Assembly: GCA_964401455.1 (NCBI GenBank)
Contig: CAYNYI010000111.1
Coordinates: 1 to 8,890 of the forward strand
Source: CAYNYI01 sp964401455
GTDB taxonomy: Bacteria > Fibrobacterota > OXYB2-FULL-49-7 > CAYNYI01
Length of the DNA: 8,890 nt
Direction: 5' to 3'
Positions 1-7,063 of the stretch are shown one piece after another; position 1 is the stretch's first letter; every line of letters starts with the position of its first letter. The position numbers and the translations under genes were made by a program. Under the pieces are notes generated by a model. The model did no database searches. It worked only from the letters and a program-made list of their open reading frames with translations, and was not told the DNA's origin.

Positions 1-258
1 GTCTTTGACATTTACAAAGTACATCGCGCCTTTGGCCCGGCTCAGCTTTTTCCCGAGCTGAACAATGAGCCCCAGTCCGGTGCTGTAAATATACTCGAGA
101 TTTTTGAAATCAAGGACGATACGGCTTTCTGAATTAACTCTTACCTCAGAGTCTAACTGGTCTTTGGCGGCACTGATGTTCTCCGGGCTGATTGACTCGG
201 GCAGTTCTATCCAGGTGTAATTGTTTTTTTCGGATATTACAAGAGGTTTATTTTTCAT
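1..258 (-). CDS. STAS-domain protein (anti-sigma factor antagonist-like), 3' end outside window
   Basis: The first 86 codons of a leftward gene read from an ATG at 258. An AGGAG-type ribosome site lies 7 bases upstream, inside the end of the fapA-like gene, so the two overlap by 11 bp and translation is probably coupled. Residues 46-86 have the STAS beta-alpha pattern: a hydrophobic strand (RIVLDFKNLEYI), the loop Y58-S59-T60-G61-L62-G63, then a helix (LIVQLGKKLSRAKG) and a strand (AMYFVNV). In SpoIIAA-type antagonists the loop is D-S-S-G-L-G and the first Ser is phosphorylated by a partner kinase; here S59 is in that place, but the preceding Asp is Tyr. STAS proteins of this type bind anti-sigma factors or act as switches in other complexes; no partner kinase is visible next to it in this window. 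Family call is firm; the specific role is unknown. Confidence 0.88.
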   Translation of the reverse strand, partial: MKNKPLVISEKNNYTWIELPESISPENISAAKDQLDSEVRVNSESRIVLDFKNLEYIYSTGLGLIVQLGKKLSRAKGAMYFVNVKD

Positions 259-1921
259 TGTTCTCCTCATTTGTGTTTTCTTTTTTATCATCTTTATTTG
301 CCGTATCTTCGACCTCTTTTATTTCTTCGGATACAATCCTGAAGAGCTTTCTCTCGAGTTTATGCTCCAGAGTTCTTGTTCTTCCGTAAAAATTCATTTT
401 GGTTCCGGGGTAGGCGCATTTTAAAACACGGACATATCCTTTTCGCTCCGCAGGATTCTCAAGCTTCTCGGCAATAGAGGATATGTTTTTCTGAACATAC
501 TTGAGCTTTGTGTTCATATTATTATATGTGTCTACCCAGGTCTTGATCTCCTCTTTTTGACGTTGGGTCGGCGCCTGACCCGAACTTTTCATTATTGCCG
601 CCTTTGTTTGGACCTGTTTTTTTATGGGTTTCAGTTTTTCGGTTATTTGTTTCTCAAGCTGCTGTAGTTGGGAGAGCTTTCCTTCGAGTTCTTTTTTCAT
701 CTTGTCAAATATATTGATTTTTGTAGGAACTTCTTTTTCATTGGATATCTGCATAATTTCAACGCTTCCGGAGGCATTTAAAACCCCTCCTACAAATACC
801 GAATTCTGGTTGGTCGATAAGAATTTTTCGCATGTACAGGCACAGTGCAGACATTGCCCGTGAATTTCAAGTATCCCGGAAGTCCCAATATCTGCTTCCT
901 GAACAAAAGAAAGGGTAACACCGGTTTTACCGAAAATTTTTGTCTCGTTTTTACCTATTACGCCTTTTTCTATGGTGACGGATCCGTTTCTTGATATTAT
1001 TTCGGCCGACTGGACTTCTCCCTTTATATAAACATCGCCTTCTGACTCAACTTTAAAACCTGGCAGCACGTTTCCGTTAATAACGACGTTTCCGGAGTAT
1101 TTAACATTTCCGACTTTAAAATCCACATCTCCGGGAACAGTCAATATCTCCGCTACATTTATGCTATCGTTGTATTCATAAACCACTCCGGTTTTTTCCG
1201 CCATGAGCTTGAGCCCGTCTTCGGTAACATAAGTATTTTTTCCCCTGGGTAAAGATTTGTCTTTTCCCGGTTCGGGTTCGATCGGTTCGTCTTTTACACT
1301 GCGTCCCGGTTTTCCTTTGGTGGGCGGGAACTTTTTCGCGATTATCTGGTCTTTACTGATTTGTGTAAAAGACTGGATGTCCCTGAAGTCAACTTTACCG
1401 GTTTTAGTTTCCTTAGGTCTCGCGTCAGGGTCGATTTCTACTTCCATTTCAACTTTAGCGTCCTGGCCCTGAACCGGTTCTGTACCCTTCGCGACAAGGA
1501 TCTGTTTACCGAAATCCTTTTCATCTATGAGGCGGTTTATTTCTTCGGTAAGTATTCCGAAAACAACGCCGTTTCTCCTTAAAACGTAATGTATGTCTGA
1601 AGCGGAAATATAGACGCCGTCTTCAATGCTGTTTACAGAAACACTTATTAATGCCTGAAGCGGAAAGGTCTGAACTTCTATATAATTGTTTATAAGCTGG
1701 TTGAAATATTCAAAAGGCGGGCCTATAAACTCGGGAGCATTGCGTGCTTTTTTTACGGCCTGAGTGATTTTTTCGAGGTCATAGTTCATTACGTAAGCAT
1801 TGTCGAGAGCACTTTTAACCCGGTCAAGGTTAATTTTTGACTGAGCTTCTCTTGAAACTTTAATAAATATTCCGTTTTGGCGGACTTCTGTGGGGAAAAA
1901 ATTTTCAAGCGGGTTGGGCAT
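248..1921 (-). CDS. fapA: FapA family (DUF342) polymer-forming protein
   Basis: A 557-residue protein, within the usual size of FapA proteins. The N-terminal half (about 15-250) carries the FapA N-terminal domain, including a KxFPPTKGKPG-type stretch (196-206) and a second repeat-like segment with LPRGKNTYVTEDG (224-236). Residues about 255-395 are a run of short beta strands with recurring Gly-Asp and Gly-Asn turns, as expected for the right-handed beta-helix. Residues about 403-490 are rich in Lys, Glu and Leu and look like a coiled coil; the tail (530-557) is acidic, Asn-rich and probably disordered. FapA is linked to flagellar assembly in Vibrio, but many DUF342 proteins have no proven role. 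An unusual Cys cluster, C357-x2-C360-x-C362-x-C364 with H354 and H359, sits in the beta-helix. The ATG at 1921 has GGGAG about 10 bases upstream. The gene overlaps the STAS gene downstream. Confidence 0.87.
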   Translation of the reverse strand: MPNPLENFFPTEVRQNGIFIKVSREAQSKINLDRVKSALDNAYVMNYDLEKITQAVKKARNAPEFIGPPFEYFNQLINNYIEVQTFPLQALISVSVNSIEDGVYISASDIHYVLRRNGVVFGILTEEINRLIDEKDFGKQILVAKGTEPVQGQDAKVEMEVEIDPDARPKETKTGKVDFRDIQSFTQISKDQIIAKKFPPTKGKPGRSVKDEPIEPEPGKDKSLPRGKNTYVTEDGLKLMAEKTGVVYEYNDSINVAEILTVPGDVDFKVGNVKYSGNVVINGNVLPGFKVESEGDVYIKGEVQSAEIISRNGSVTIEKGVIGKNETKIFGKTGVTLSFVQEADIGTSGILEIHGQCLHCACTCEKFLSTNQNSVFVGGVLNASGSVEIMQISNEKEVPTKINIFDKMKKELEGKLSQLQQLEKQITEKLKPIKKQVQTKAAIMKSSGQAPTQRQKEEIKTWVDTYNNMNTKLKYVQKNISSIAEKLENPAERKGYVRVLKCAYPGTKMNFYGRTRTLEHKLERKLFRIVSEEIKEVEDTANKDDKKENTNEENNEK

Positions 1922-1966
1922 TATTTTTGGGCTCCCTGTAATTCTTTTCCTGACAATTTATATATA

Positions 1967-1995
1967 ATGATATAAAAAATCCATAAGGGATTCAA
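1967..1995 (-). promoter_or_regulatory. Possible sigma-70 promoter for the fapA-STAS pair
   Basis: Read on the minus strand, TTGAAT (1995-1990) is followed after 17 bases by TATCAT (1972-1967), about 46 bases before the fapA start. The flanking DNA is very AT-rich (TATATATAAATTG), so other -10 placements are possible. It lies in the 97-bp gap after the AGE-like gene, the only large gap in the leftward block, which supports a separate or extra transcription start there. This is a pattern match only. Confidence 0.35.
1974..1992 (-). terminator. Weak hairpin plus T-run after the AGE-like gene
   Basis: On the minus strand AATCC and GGATT form a perfect 5-bp stem around a CTTAT loop, followed directly by a short T-run, 26 bases after the stop codon at 2019. 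The stem is short and AT-rich, so termination would be partial at best. It overlaps the spacer of the proposed promoter for the next gene. Confidence 0.2.
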
Positions 1996-2018
1996 TGATA
2001 TAGTTTTGGGTGGAGATT

Positions 2019-3332
2019 TCATGCCTGAATGCTTTGAAGAAGGTCTATTATTGACAGGTTAGCGTGGTATAACGGATCTCCTTCGGGTATCGCCGGAGTT
2101 GTGTCCAATACCCGTCCTGTTTTTCCGCAGCGGGTCTGATACGGAAAAAGACCGTTATCAGTATTAATATAGTGCCTGAAATAAGCGTTGGACGCTTCTG
2201 AAAAAATTCTGAAGAGTGTTTCTTTGTCTTCGCTGCCGGGAAAAGACGCAGCCAGGGCCGCTGCACGCATAGTTTCCGGCAAGTTCCACCAGGGCATTTC
2301 GGTGTTAAGAGGGGACCCGGTTTTAGTGTCGGAGAGTTTGTATATACCGCCGTGTTTTTTAGTGAATCCGGTTTTAAATGAACTTTTGATTATGTTCTCA
2401 AGAAATTCATGCTTTTTGCGCAAATTTATAATGACTTCGCTGCCCTTTAAAGATGAAACTTCAGAAAAAGCGTTTATTGATTTATAGCCCAGCCCGGCAA
2501 ACTCAATTGCGTGTCCGGGGTCTGTTACCGGTATTTTTTCATGTGTGACCGAGTCTATATATTCACAGAGAAGTTTTTTTTTCTCATCGTAATATCTTTC
2601 TATTACGAAATCCATTATGTTCAGGCATTCGTCGGCAAGTTTTTCCGTATCCTTTTCTGAAGTAACAGCGCTCAGCGCAAGCGGAAAAGCACCGAGAATA
2701 AGCATAAACTGGCCTTGAGAAATTCTGTCTTCCGGTTCTTTGACATGATAAGACCTGTACCGCAGATTAAAAACGGCATCTGTATATTCTTTAAGCATGG
2801 AAAGGCCCGCTTTTTTATCTTCCGTATTATCGGAACACAATAGACCCTTTGAGCAGAAAAGATCTCCGGCGCTTCTGTATTCGGGAATCACAGGTGAAGG
2901 AATTCCGGCGGTGTCAATGGCGGAGAATTCCCTGTCCACTATAAAAGGGCAGCAGTTTTTGTTTTTAGCTGTAATTTCCCTGACGGCCTTAATTTGATTA
3001 TTCAGAGCCTCACGGAAAAAAAGCATCGCCTTTTTGCCGGTTTGGGAAGTAATGCCTCCCTTTTCCATAAGTCTTATATGCGAGCTGAAAGCTTCTGATC
3101 CCCGGCCAAGAAACCATGTATAGATTCTTCCATAGCTTTCCGGGGCAAGATCCCGGCCGGTATTCGGATTGAACTTGGTGTCAGGATATGGAAAATCCGG
3201 GTTTTGCATGTGTCTTTTAAAAAAGAGATCAACACCGGCTCTCAGGACTGAGTCTTCAAGAAATCGGATATAATCCTTATTTCTAATTTCGTCCATTGAA
3301 CAGGCATTCAGTATGAAAGGTTCATATTTCAT
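2019..3332 (-). CDS. AGE-family (N-acylglucosamine 2-epimerase-like) protein
   Basis: A 437-residue protein with the landmarks of the AGE (alpha/alpha)6-barrel family, whose members epimerise or isomerise free sugars: PGHAIE (272-277), WWNLPETMRA (348-357) and YHANLS (422-427) near the C-terminus, plus GRIYTWFLGRG (68-78). In characterised AGE enzymes two His, one Glu and an Arg in these positions form the active site; H274, H423, E353 and R69 or R77 are the likely counterparts, so the protein looks catalytically intact. Substrate cannot be told. Length is close to the roughly 390-430 usual for the family. The open frame extends upstream to 3605, but that part lies over the preceding gene and reads as Cys-, Arg- and Ser-rich noise. 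The ATG at 3332 has AGGA 8 bases upstream and starts 4 bases after the preceding stop, so it is the chosen start. It is probably co-transcribed with the two upstream genes. Confidence 0.8.
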   Translation of the reverse strand: MKYEPFILNACSMDEIRNKDYIRFLEDSVLRAGVDLFFKRHMQNPDFPYPDTKFNPNTGRDLAPESYGRIYTWFLGRGSEAFSSHIRLMEKGGITSQTGKKAMLFFREALNNQIKAVREITAKNKNCCPFIVDREFSAIDTAGIPSPVIPEYRSAGDLFCSKGLLCSDNTEDKKAGLSMLKEYTDAVFNLRYRSYHVKEPEDRISQGQFMLILGAFPLALSAVTSEKDTEKLADECLNIMDFVIERYYDEKKKLLCEYIDSVTHEKIPVTDPGHAIEFAGLGYKSINAFSEVSSLKGSEVIINLRKKHEFLENIIKSSFKTGFTKKHGGIYKLSDTKTGSPLNTEMPWWNLPETMRAAALAASFPGSEDKETLFRIFSEASNAYFRHYINTDNGLFPYQTRCGKTGRVLDTTPAIPEGDPLYHANLSIIDLLQSIQA

Positions 3333-3336
3333 AAAT

Positions 3337-4563
3337 TTAATCCTGCCAGTGAAGACAATGCAGATAAGGCATTTCAATCTTTCCCTCAAGCCGCAGATAA
3401 AGCGCGATGCTGTATGCGGTGGAGCGGTGGTGGATCCAGTTTTTACCTTCTCCGAAATGGCATTGTCCGTAAAGTCCTCCGAACATCCGCCGGTCCGTAT
3501 TTGAAGTTTCCTGCAGGGTGAGGCCGAAAAGCGCGGATTTGCGCAGCGAGCTTTTGATTTCCGAGATATCATACGGCAGGTTCTCATATTCACAAAGTTC
3601 GACAAAGTTCGCCATCTCTATGGAGCTTATGAATGTACCCCCGAAGGCGGGGAAGCTTCCGTCTTCGTCCATTACATTGAGAAGCCCTTTTACTCTTTCG
3701 TATGCTGTATCAATAAATTTCTTCTCTTTTGTAGCGAGATACCCTGCCATAAGGGCAGTAAGCGCGAAGTCGTCTTTGCCTGCCGGTACTTCCACTTCGC
3801 CGTGAAACCCTTCCTTGAATCTCCCGGGAGGATTTCTTTTATATATCTTAAGAACATTTTCGAGTACCGGAATCATTGCCTCGTCTATATATTTTTTTTC
3901 TCCGGTTATCTTGTAAAGATAGTAAAGGAAAAGAGTTGAGCCGGCCTGCCGGGAGTCTTTTATCATGTCTTCGTTTTTTTCTTCTTCTCCCGGAGAGGTC
4001 ATGAATTTATTACTGCCTTCTTCTTTATCAAGATCGAAAGTTATGTAGGGCAAGGCATTGTCGTCAGTCCCGTATTTTATCCACCAGTCGGCAAAAAGAC
4101 GCGCTCTTTCCAGAAACTCCTCGCGCCCGGTTTTTTTATAAAGGGCACAGAGGCCGAATGCGCCCGTTGCCGCGTCTCGCGGAAAGCTCCATGAGTCAAG
4201 CGGGGTCTGTTCCCTGAAACCGCCGAATGATTTTTTCTTTCTTGAGTCAAGGTATTGAAGGCTGTTCATGTAGCCTGCGGCAAGCATAGCCCTGTCATGG
4301 TAATGCTTTTCACCTGTACGGTCATGTAACGCTAAAAGCCCCATTATTCCGGTAGCCTGACCCCATACTCCAATGGCCCGCGCGGAAAAATCCGGCAGTT
4401 TATATTCATAAACGAAGCGGCCGCGGTCGGCAGAATCCGAAATCCCTCCCCACGGCTTAGAGTCTGTATTCTGATTGTTCTCATACCATGAGCCGGCTCT
4501 GACGCAGTGATACAGAAATTTATACCTTTCTTTCAAAGTAAACATTCCGTCGCTTTTAAACAT
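3337..4563 (-). CDS. Six-hairpin (alpha/alpha toroid) carbohydrate-active-like protein, substrate unknown
   Basis: A 408-residue soluble protein without signal peptide. It is built from helical hairpins: the same turn motif, T-G-E-K/R-x-Y/F-x-x-x-A, recurs at 83-92, 145-154, 220-229 and, with Lys for Gly, at 278-287. This periodicity, the many Trp, Gly-Gly and acidic loops (WGGISDSADRGRF, 38-50; SFGGF, 112-116; FGGLYGQCHFGEG, 361-373; WIHHRST, 376-382) are typical of six-hairpin glycosidase-like folds, which include glycoside hydrolases, lyases and epimerases. I do not recognise a specific family and cannot assign catalytic residues; the DSADR and HHR segments are candidates. The ATG at 4563 has GGAG 5 bases upstream; a second Met at residue 7 is an alternative. 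It begins 18 bp after the glycosyltransferase and ends 4 bp before the AGE-like gene, so the three form a likely operon. Confidence 0.72.
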   Translation of the reverse strand: MFKSDGMFTLKERYKFLYHCVRAGSWYENNQNTDSKPWGGISDSADRGRFVYEYKLPDFSARAIGVWGQATGIMGLLALHDRTGEKHYHDRAMLAAGYMNSLQYLDSRKKKSFGGFREQTPLDSWSFPRDAATGAFGLCALYKKTGREEFLERARLFADWWIKYGTDDNALPYITFDLDKEEGSNKFMTSPGEEEKNEDMIKDSRQAGSTLFLYYLYKITGEKKYIDEAMIPVLENVLKIYKRNPPGRFKEGFHGEVEVPAGKDDFALTALMAGYLATKEKKFIDTAYERVKGLLNVMDEDGSFPAFGGTFISSIEMANFVELCEYENLPYDISEIKSSLRKSALFGLTLQETSNTDRRMFGGLYGQCHFGEGKNWIHHRSTAYSIALYLRLEGKIEMPYLHCLHWQD

Positions 4564-4581
4564 TTTCTCTCCCGGCTTTTA

Positions 4582-6234
4582 CTACGTGTTTTCTAATTCT
4601 GAAACTTCCATCATTAGATTGAATCTTTTTGATATGGTGTGTTCCGCTATAACCAGCTTTCTTCCCGCTTCTGCAACAGACCTTGCTTTATCGGGGTGCT
4701 TGATGAAATATCCGGCTTTATCAATTAGATCCGCAAGCTCCGTGTAAGTCTCAAGGTGTACCCCGGGGGTAAAAATTTCTCTCAGTTCCAAAGAGTCTTC
4801 GGTAAGGACAAATCCGCCGCAGGCCAATACGTCAAAGACTCTCATGGTAATTATGTCCTGCTGATAGATACGGTTTATGTCCAGATTTATCGTGCTTCCG
4901 GAATAGATCCTGTTTAATTGACTGAGATGTCTCGCCGGACCCATATAAGTAGCTCCGTGGGCAGAAAGACCCTCTTTCCAGCCTTCGTCTCCCCAGACCC
5001 TTATTCCGTTATCTGCGAGGGCCCCGGTAAAAAAAAGCCTTTTTTGATGCGCCGCTTCCTCGGCGGCAAGCATGCATATATCGGTATTCGCTTCGTCTTT
5101 TGCCTTTTTCAGAAACAAGGGGCAAAGCCGCTCTGCTTTTTCCGGAATATTGTAATGCGCGAAATCTGATTTCTGGAATTCTATGAGTTCTTCAAAAATT
5201 TTGAGAGCATCATTGCCCGTGTTTTGCCCGAACAGTCTTTTGTGGAGCTCTACGAACTGTTTTTTATTTTGTGCGGCCTGGTTTTTCATGGACGCTCCGA
5301 TAAAGGATATGGGAACTTCATAGATTTCTTTTTCAGAAGGCTGCCCGGGGGGCTCCGGGTAGCGAATAGAAGGGTCCGCGGCGAGGGGCGTATATTCCGC
5401 GTTCGGAAATCCCTTTTCCAGATATTCTTTACGGTTTTTCTTTCTGTATGTGAATATGAAGCTTTGGCTAACGGGAGTGGCCGGGCTTTTTAGCGTGCTG
5501 ACGGTCGGGTCTATTTCCCAGCAAATGAGTTTTGTGCCGTGGGATTGGCACATTTCCGCAAGACCGTTTACATAATTTATTGAAAAAACAATGTCCGGGG
5601 AGTATTCCCCGAAGGTGCGGTTAATTTCCTCAAGAGATAATCTGTCATGCTCCAGAGTATAAACCTGAAATCCCTTTTCAAGAAGTTCCTTTTTCATGCT
5701 CGGGATAAAAAGAGTGCCTCTGCATATCAGCGCGCGTTTGGAATTTTCCCCTTCCGGCGCGGAGCTTAGTTCGGATTGATAATGCTTTTGAAAAAAAGGC
5801 TGTATCAGCTTTGCGGAATTTTGAAGGACAGAGTTCATGCTGAGTATGTCCGTTCCGAGTTTCAGAATCAGTCTGCCGGATTCTATGAATTCAGCATAAT
5901 CATTTGTCATTAATGCGATTCTGAGTATGTATGGATTTCTGTCCCAGTGGTAAAGAACAGCTTCCGGGTTTCCCCTGAGTATTTGCCCGATATGACCCTC
6001 GGTATCCGCTCCGCAGTAAAAAAACCTTACAGACTCATTTGTTCGGGCGGCCGCGGGAGGTTTCCATCCGTTTATCCTTGTGGCGCCGTTACCAATTATA
6101 TAGTAAAGATCATCGGAAGTTTTCTTTAGAAATGAGTCTGAAACCGGCTGCAGGAGTCTTGTATAGATATCATTGTCTCTTTTTGAGAGAGCACTTAGAT
6201 TTTTGTCCAGAATTTTTTTACTGAAAAGAAGCAT
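4582..6234 (-). CDS. CgeB-type glycosyltransferase with MAF/DUF115-like N-terminal region
   Basis: The open frame reaches a TTG at 6294 (570 residues). I prefer the ATG at 6234 (550 residues), because upstream starts at 6258 (ATG) and 6294 (TTG) have no ribosome site and lie in the AT-rich promoter region; 6234 itself has only GGGG 10 bases upstream, so the start is uncertain. Numbering from 6294: residues 30-160 resemble the MAF/DUF115 N-terminal region, with NLSALSKRD and the stretch LYHWDRNPYILRIAL followed by ESGRLILKLGTD. Residues 185-335 form a GT-B-like N-domain (ALICRG; SPDIVFSIN; LICWEIDP; YTPLAADPSIR; ISFIGAS). The C-terminal domain includes RVWGDEGW (431-438), INLDINRIYQQDIITMRVFDVLACGG (469-494) and FTPGVHLETY, matching the Glyco_trans_1_2/CgeB pattern with its Arg and Glu donor-site landmarks. 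It likely transfers a sugar in the cytoplasm; acceptor is unknown. It is the first gene of the leftward glycan cassette. Confidence 0.82.
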   Translation of the reverse strand: MLLFSKKILDKNLSALSKRDNDIYTRLLQPVSDSFLKKTSDDLYYIIGNGATRINGWKPPAAARTNESVRFFYCGADTEGHIGQILRGNPEAVLYHWDRNPYILRIALMTNDYAEFIESGRLILKLGTDILSMNSVLQNSAKLIQPFFQKHYQSELSSAPEGENSKRALICRGTLFIPSMKKELLEKGFQVYTLEHDRLSLEEINRTFGEYSPDIVFSINYVNGLAEMCQSHGTKLICWEIDPTVSTLKSPATPVSQSFIFTYRKKNRKEYLEKGFPNAEYTPLAADPSIRYPEPPGQPSEKEIYEVPISFIGASMKNQAAQNKKQFVELHKRLFGQNTGNDALKIFEELIEFQKSDFAHYNIPEKAERLCPLFLKKAKDEANTDICMLAAEEAAHQKRLFFTGALADNGIRVWGDEGWKEGLSAHGATYMGPARHLSQLNRIYSGSTINLDINRIYQQDIITMRVFDVLACGGFVLTEDSLELREIFTPGVHLETYTELADLIDKAGYFIKHPDKARSVAEAGRKLVIAEHTISKRFNLMMEVSELENT

Positions 6235-6361
6235 AAGCGGTTTGCCCCGTGTTTTCATAATTATAATACAATTAGTTATTGTATATGCGACCAAAATGAA
6301 ATTTCTTACTGGAATTTCCCGGGGTTTTAACTTATTTTGGAAATAACAGCGGGAGAGGAAT
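6235..6361. promoter_or_regulatory. Divergent promoter/operator region
   Basis: The gap between the leftward glycosyltransferase and the rightward zinc-ribbon gene. It holds the palindrome ATTATAAT (6260-6267), which gives a perfect TATAAT -10 hexamer on both strands, and an adjacent inverted repeat ATACAAT-TAGTT-ATTGTAT (6266-6284). On the minus strand TTGGTC (6294-6289) is a poor -35 at non-standard spacing. I find no good -35 for either direction, so promoter positions are tentative. The inverted repeat beside the -10 is placed like an operator. Confidence 0.45.
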
Positions 6362-6649
6362 TTGAGATTATTTAAACGCCTAAAAAAAAAGGCCGTTTAT
6401 TTCACGTGCCCCAATTGCGGTGCCGGTGTAAAACAAGGCAGAACGGCCTGCCCTGAATGCGGGTCCGACAGTGAGACCGGATGGAAGGCTGATGCCGGTC
6501 TTGAACAGGAAATTTTTGATGATTATGATTATCATGAGGCTCTGGGTGACGAATTCGGAAAAAAAAACGACGGCAGCCTGCGTAAAATAGTACTGGGTGC
6601 CGCCGCTCTTCTTGTTATTGCCGCTTTTTTAATTAATTTTATTTTCTAG
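6362..6649 (+). CDS. Small zinc-ribbon protein with C-terminal membrane anchor
   Basis: A 95-residue protein. The basic N-terminus (RLFKRLKKK) is followed by a four-Cys zinc ribbon, C16-x2-C19 and C30-x2-C33, then an SDSETGW segment (35-41), an acidic linker (DDYDYHEALGDEFG) and a single hydrophobic helix (about 75-95) ending the protein. Zinc-ribbon proteins with a CPxCG...CPECGSD..TGW signature and one C-terminal transmembrane segment are common in several phyla; their function is unknown. The ribbon is expected on the cytoplasmic side, held at the membrane. No ATG is available, and the TTG at 6362 has a strong GGGAGAGG site a few bases upstream, so TTG is the start. FxsA follows after 8 bp and the kinase after that, suggesting one transcript. 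Confidence 0.82.
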   Translation: MRLFKRLKKKAVYFTCPNCGAGVKQGRTACPECGSDSETGWKADAGLEQEIFDDYDYHEALGDEFGKKNDGSLRKIVLGAAALLVIAAFLINFIF

Positions 6650-6657
6650 GTTATTAT

Positions 6658-7056
6658 ATGTTTTTAAAACTTTTTTTGATTTTCACCGTAATTCCGGTAA
6701 TCGAGCTTTATGTTCTTATTCGAATCGGCAGTATTTTCGGGGCGCTAAACACCGTTCTTCTGGTAATTCTTACCGGAATACTCGGGGCTTATCTTTCCCG
6801 CCGCGAGGGATTCGCGGTATGGAGAAGAGTCCAGACGCAGCTGCGTGGCGGAGTGTTTCCGGCGGATGAACTTATAGAAGGGCTGCTTATTTTAATCGCG
6901 GGGATAGTTCTTATTACGCCCGGGGTGCTTACCGATGCTGCGGGTTTTATTATCCTTTTTCCTTTTACCCGATCTATGATGAGAGAGCTTATTAAAAGGA
7001 AACTCCGTGATATGAAAGAGTCGGGAAATACGGATATAACAGGTTTTTTCTTCTGA
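6658..7056 (+). CDS. fxsA: FxsA family membrane protein
   Basis: A 132-residue hydrophobic protein with the FxsA signature in order: PVIELYVLIRIG (13-24) in the first membrane helix, TGILGAYLSRREG (39-51) after the second, and LITPGVLTDAAGFIILFPFTR (84-104) spanning the third. The C-terminal tail is charged (RELIKRKLRDMKES) and likely cytoplasmic. Escherichia coli FxsA (about 158 residues) is known as a multicopy suppressor of F-plasmid exclusion of phage T7; its normal role is not established. The tail here is shorter than in E. coli. Its ATG has only a weak AGG 7 bases upstream, 8 bp after the zinc-ribbon gene. The kinase gene begins 7 bp after its stop, so the three genes are probably co-expressed. 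Confidence 0.92.
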   Translation: MFLKLFLIFTVIPVIELYVLIRIGSIFGALNTVLLVILTGILGAYLSRREGFAVWRRVQTQLRGGVFPADELIEGLLILIAGIVLITPGVLTDAAGFIILFPFTRSMMRELIKRKLRDMKESGNTDITGFFF

Positions 7057-7063
7057 GGTCAAA

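Noticed and set aside
192..424. Plus-strand frames with hydrophobic, Phe/Ser-rich products over the STAS and fapA ends
   Set aside because: They are shadows of the Lys/Glu-rich tail of FapA; no ribosome site and no family resemblance.
3333..3605. 91-codon upstream extension of the AGE-like reading frame
   Set aside because: It lies wholly over the toroid gene, reads as low-quality sequence, and the ATG at 3332 has a proper ribosome site right after the upstream stop.
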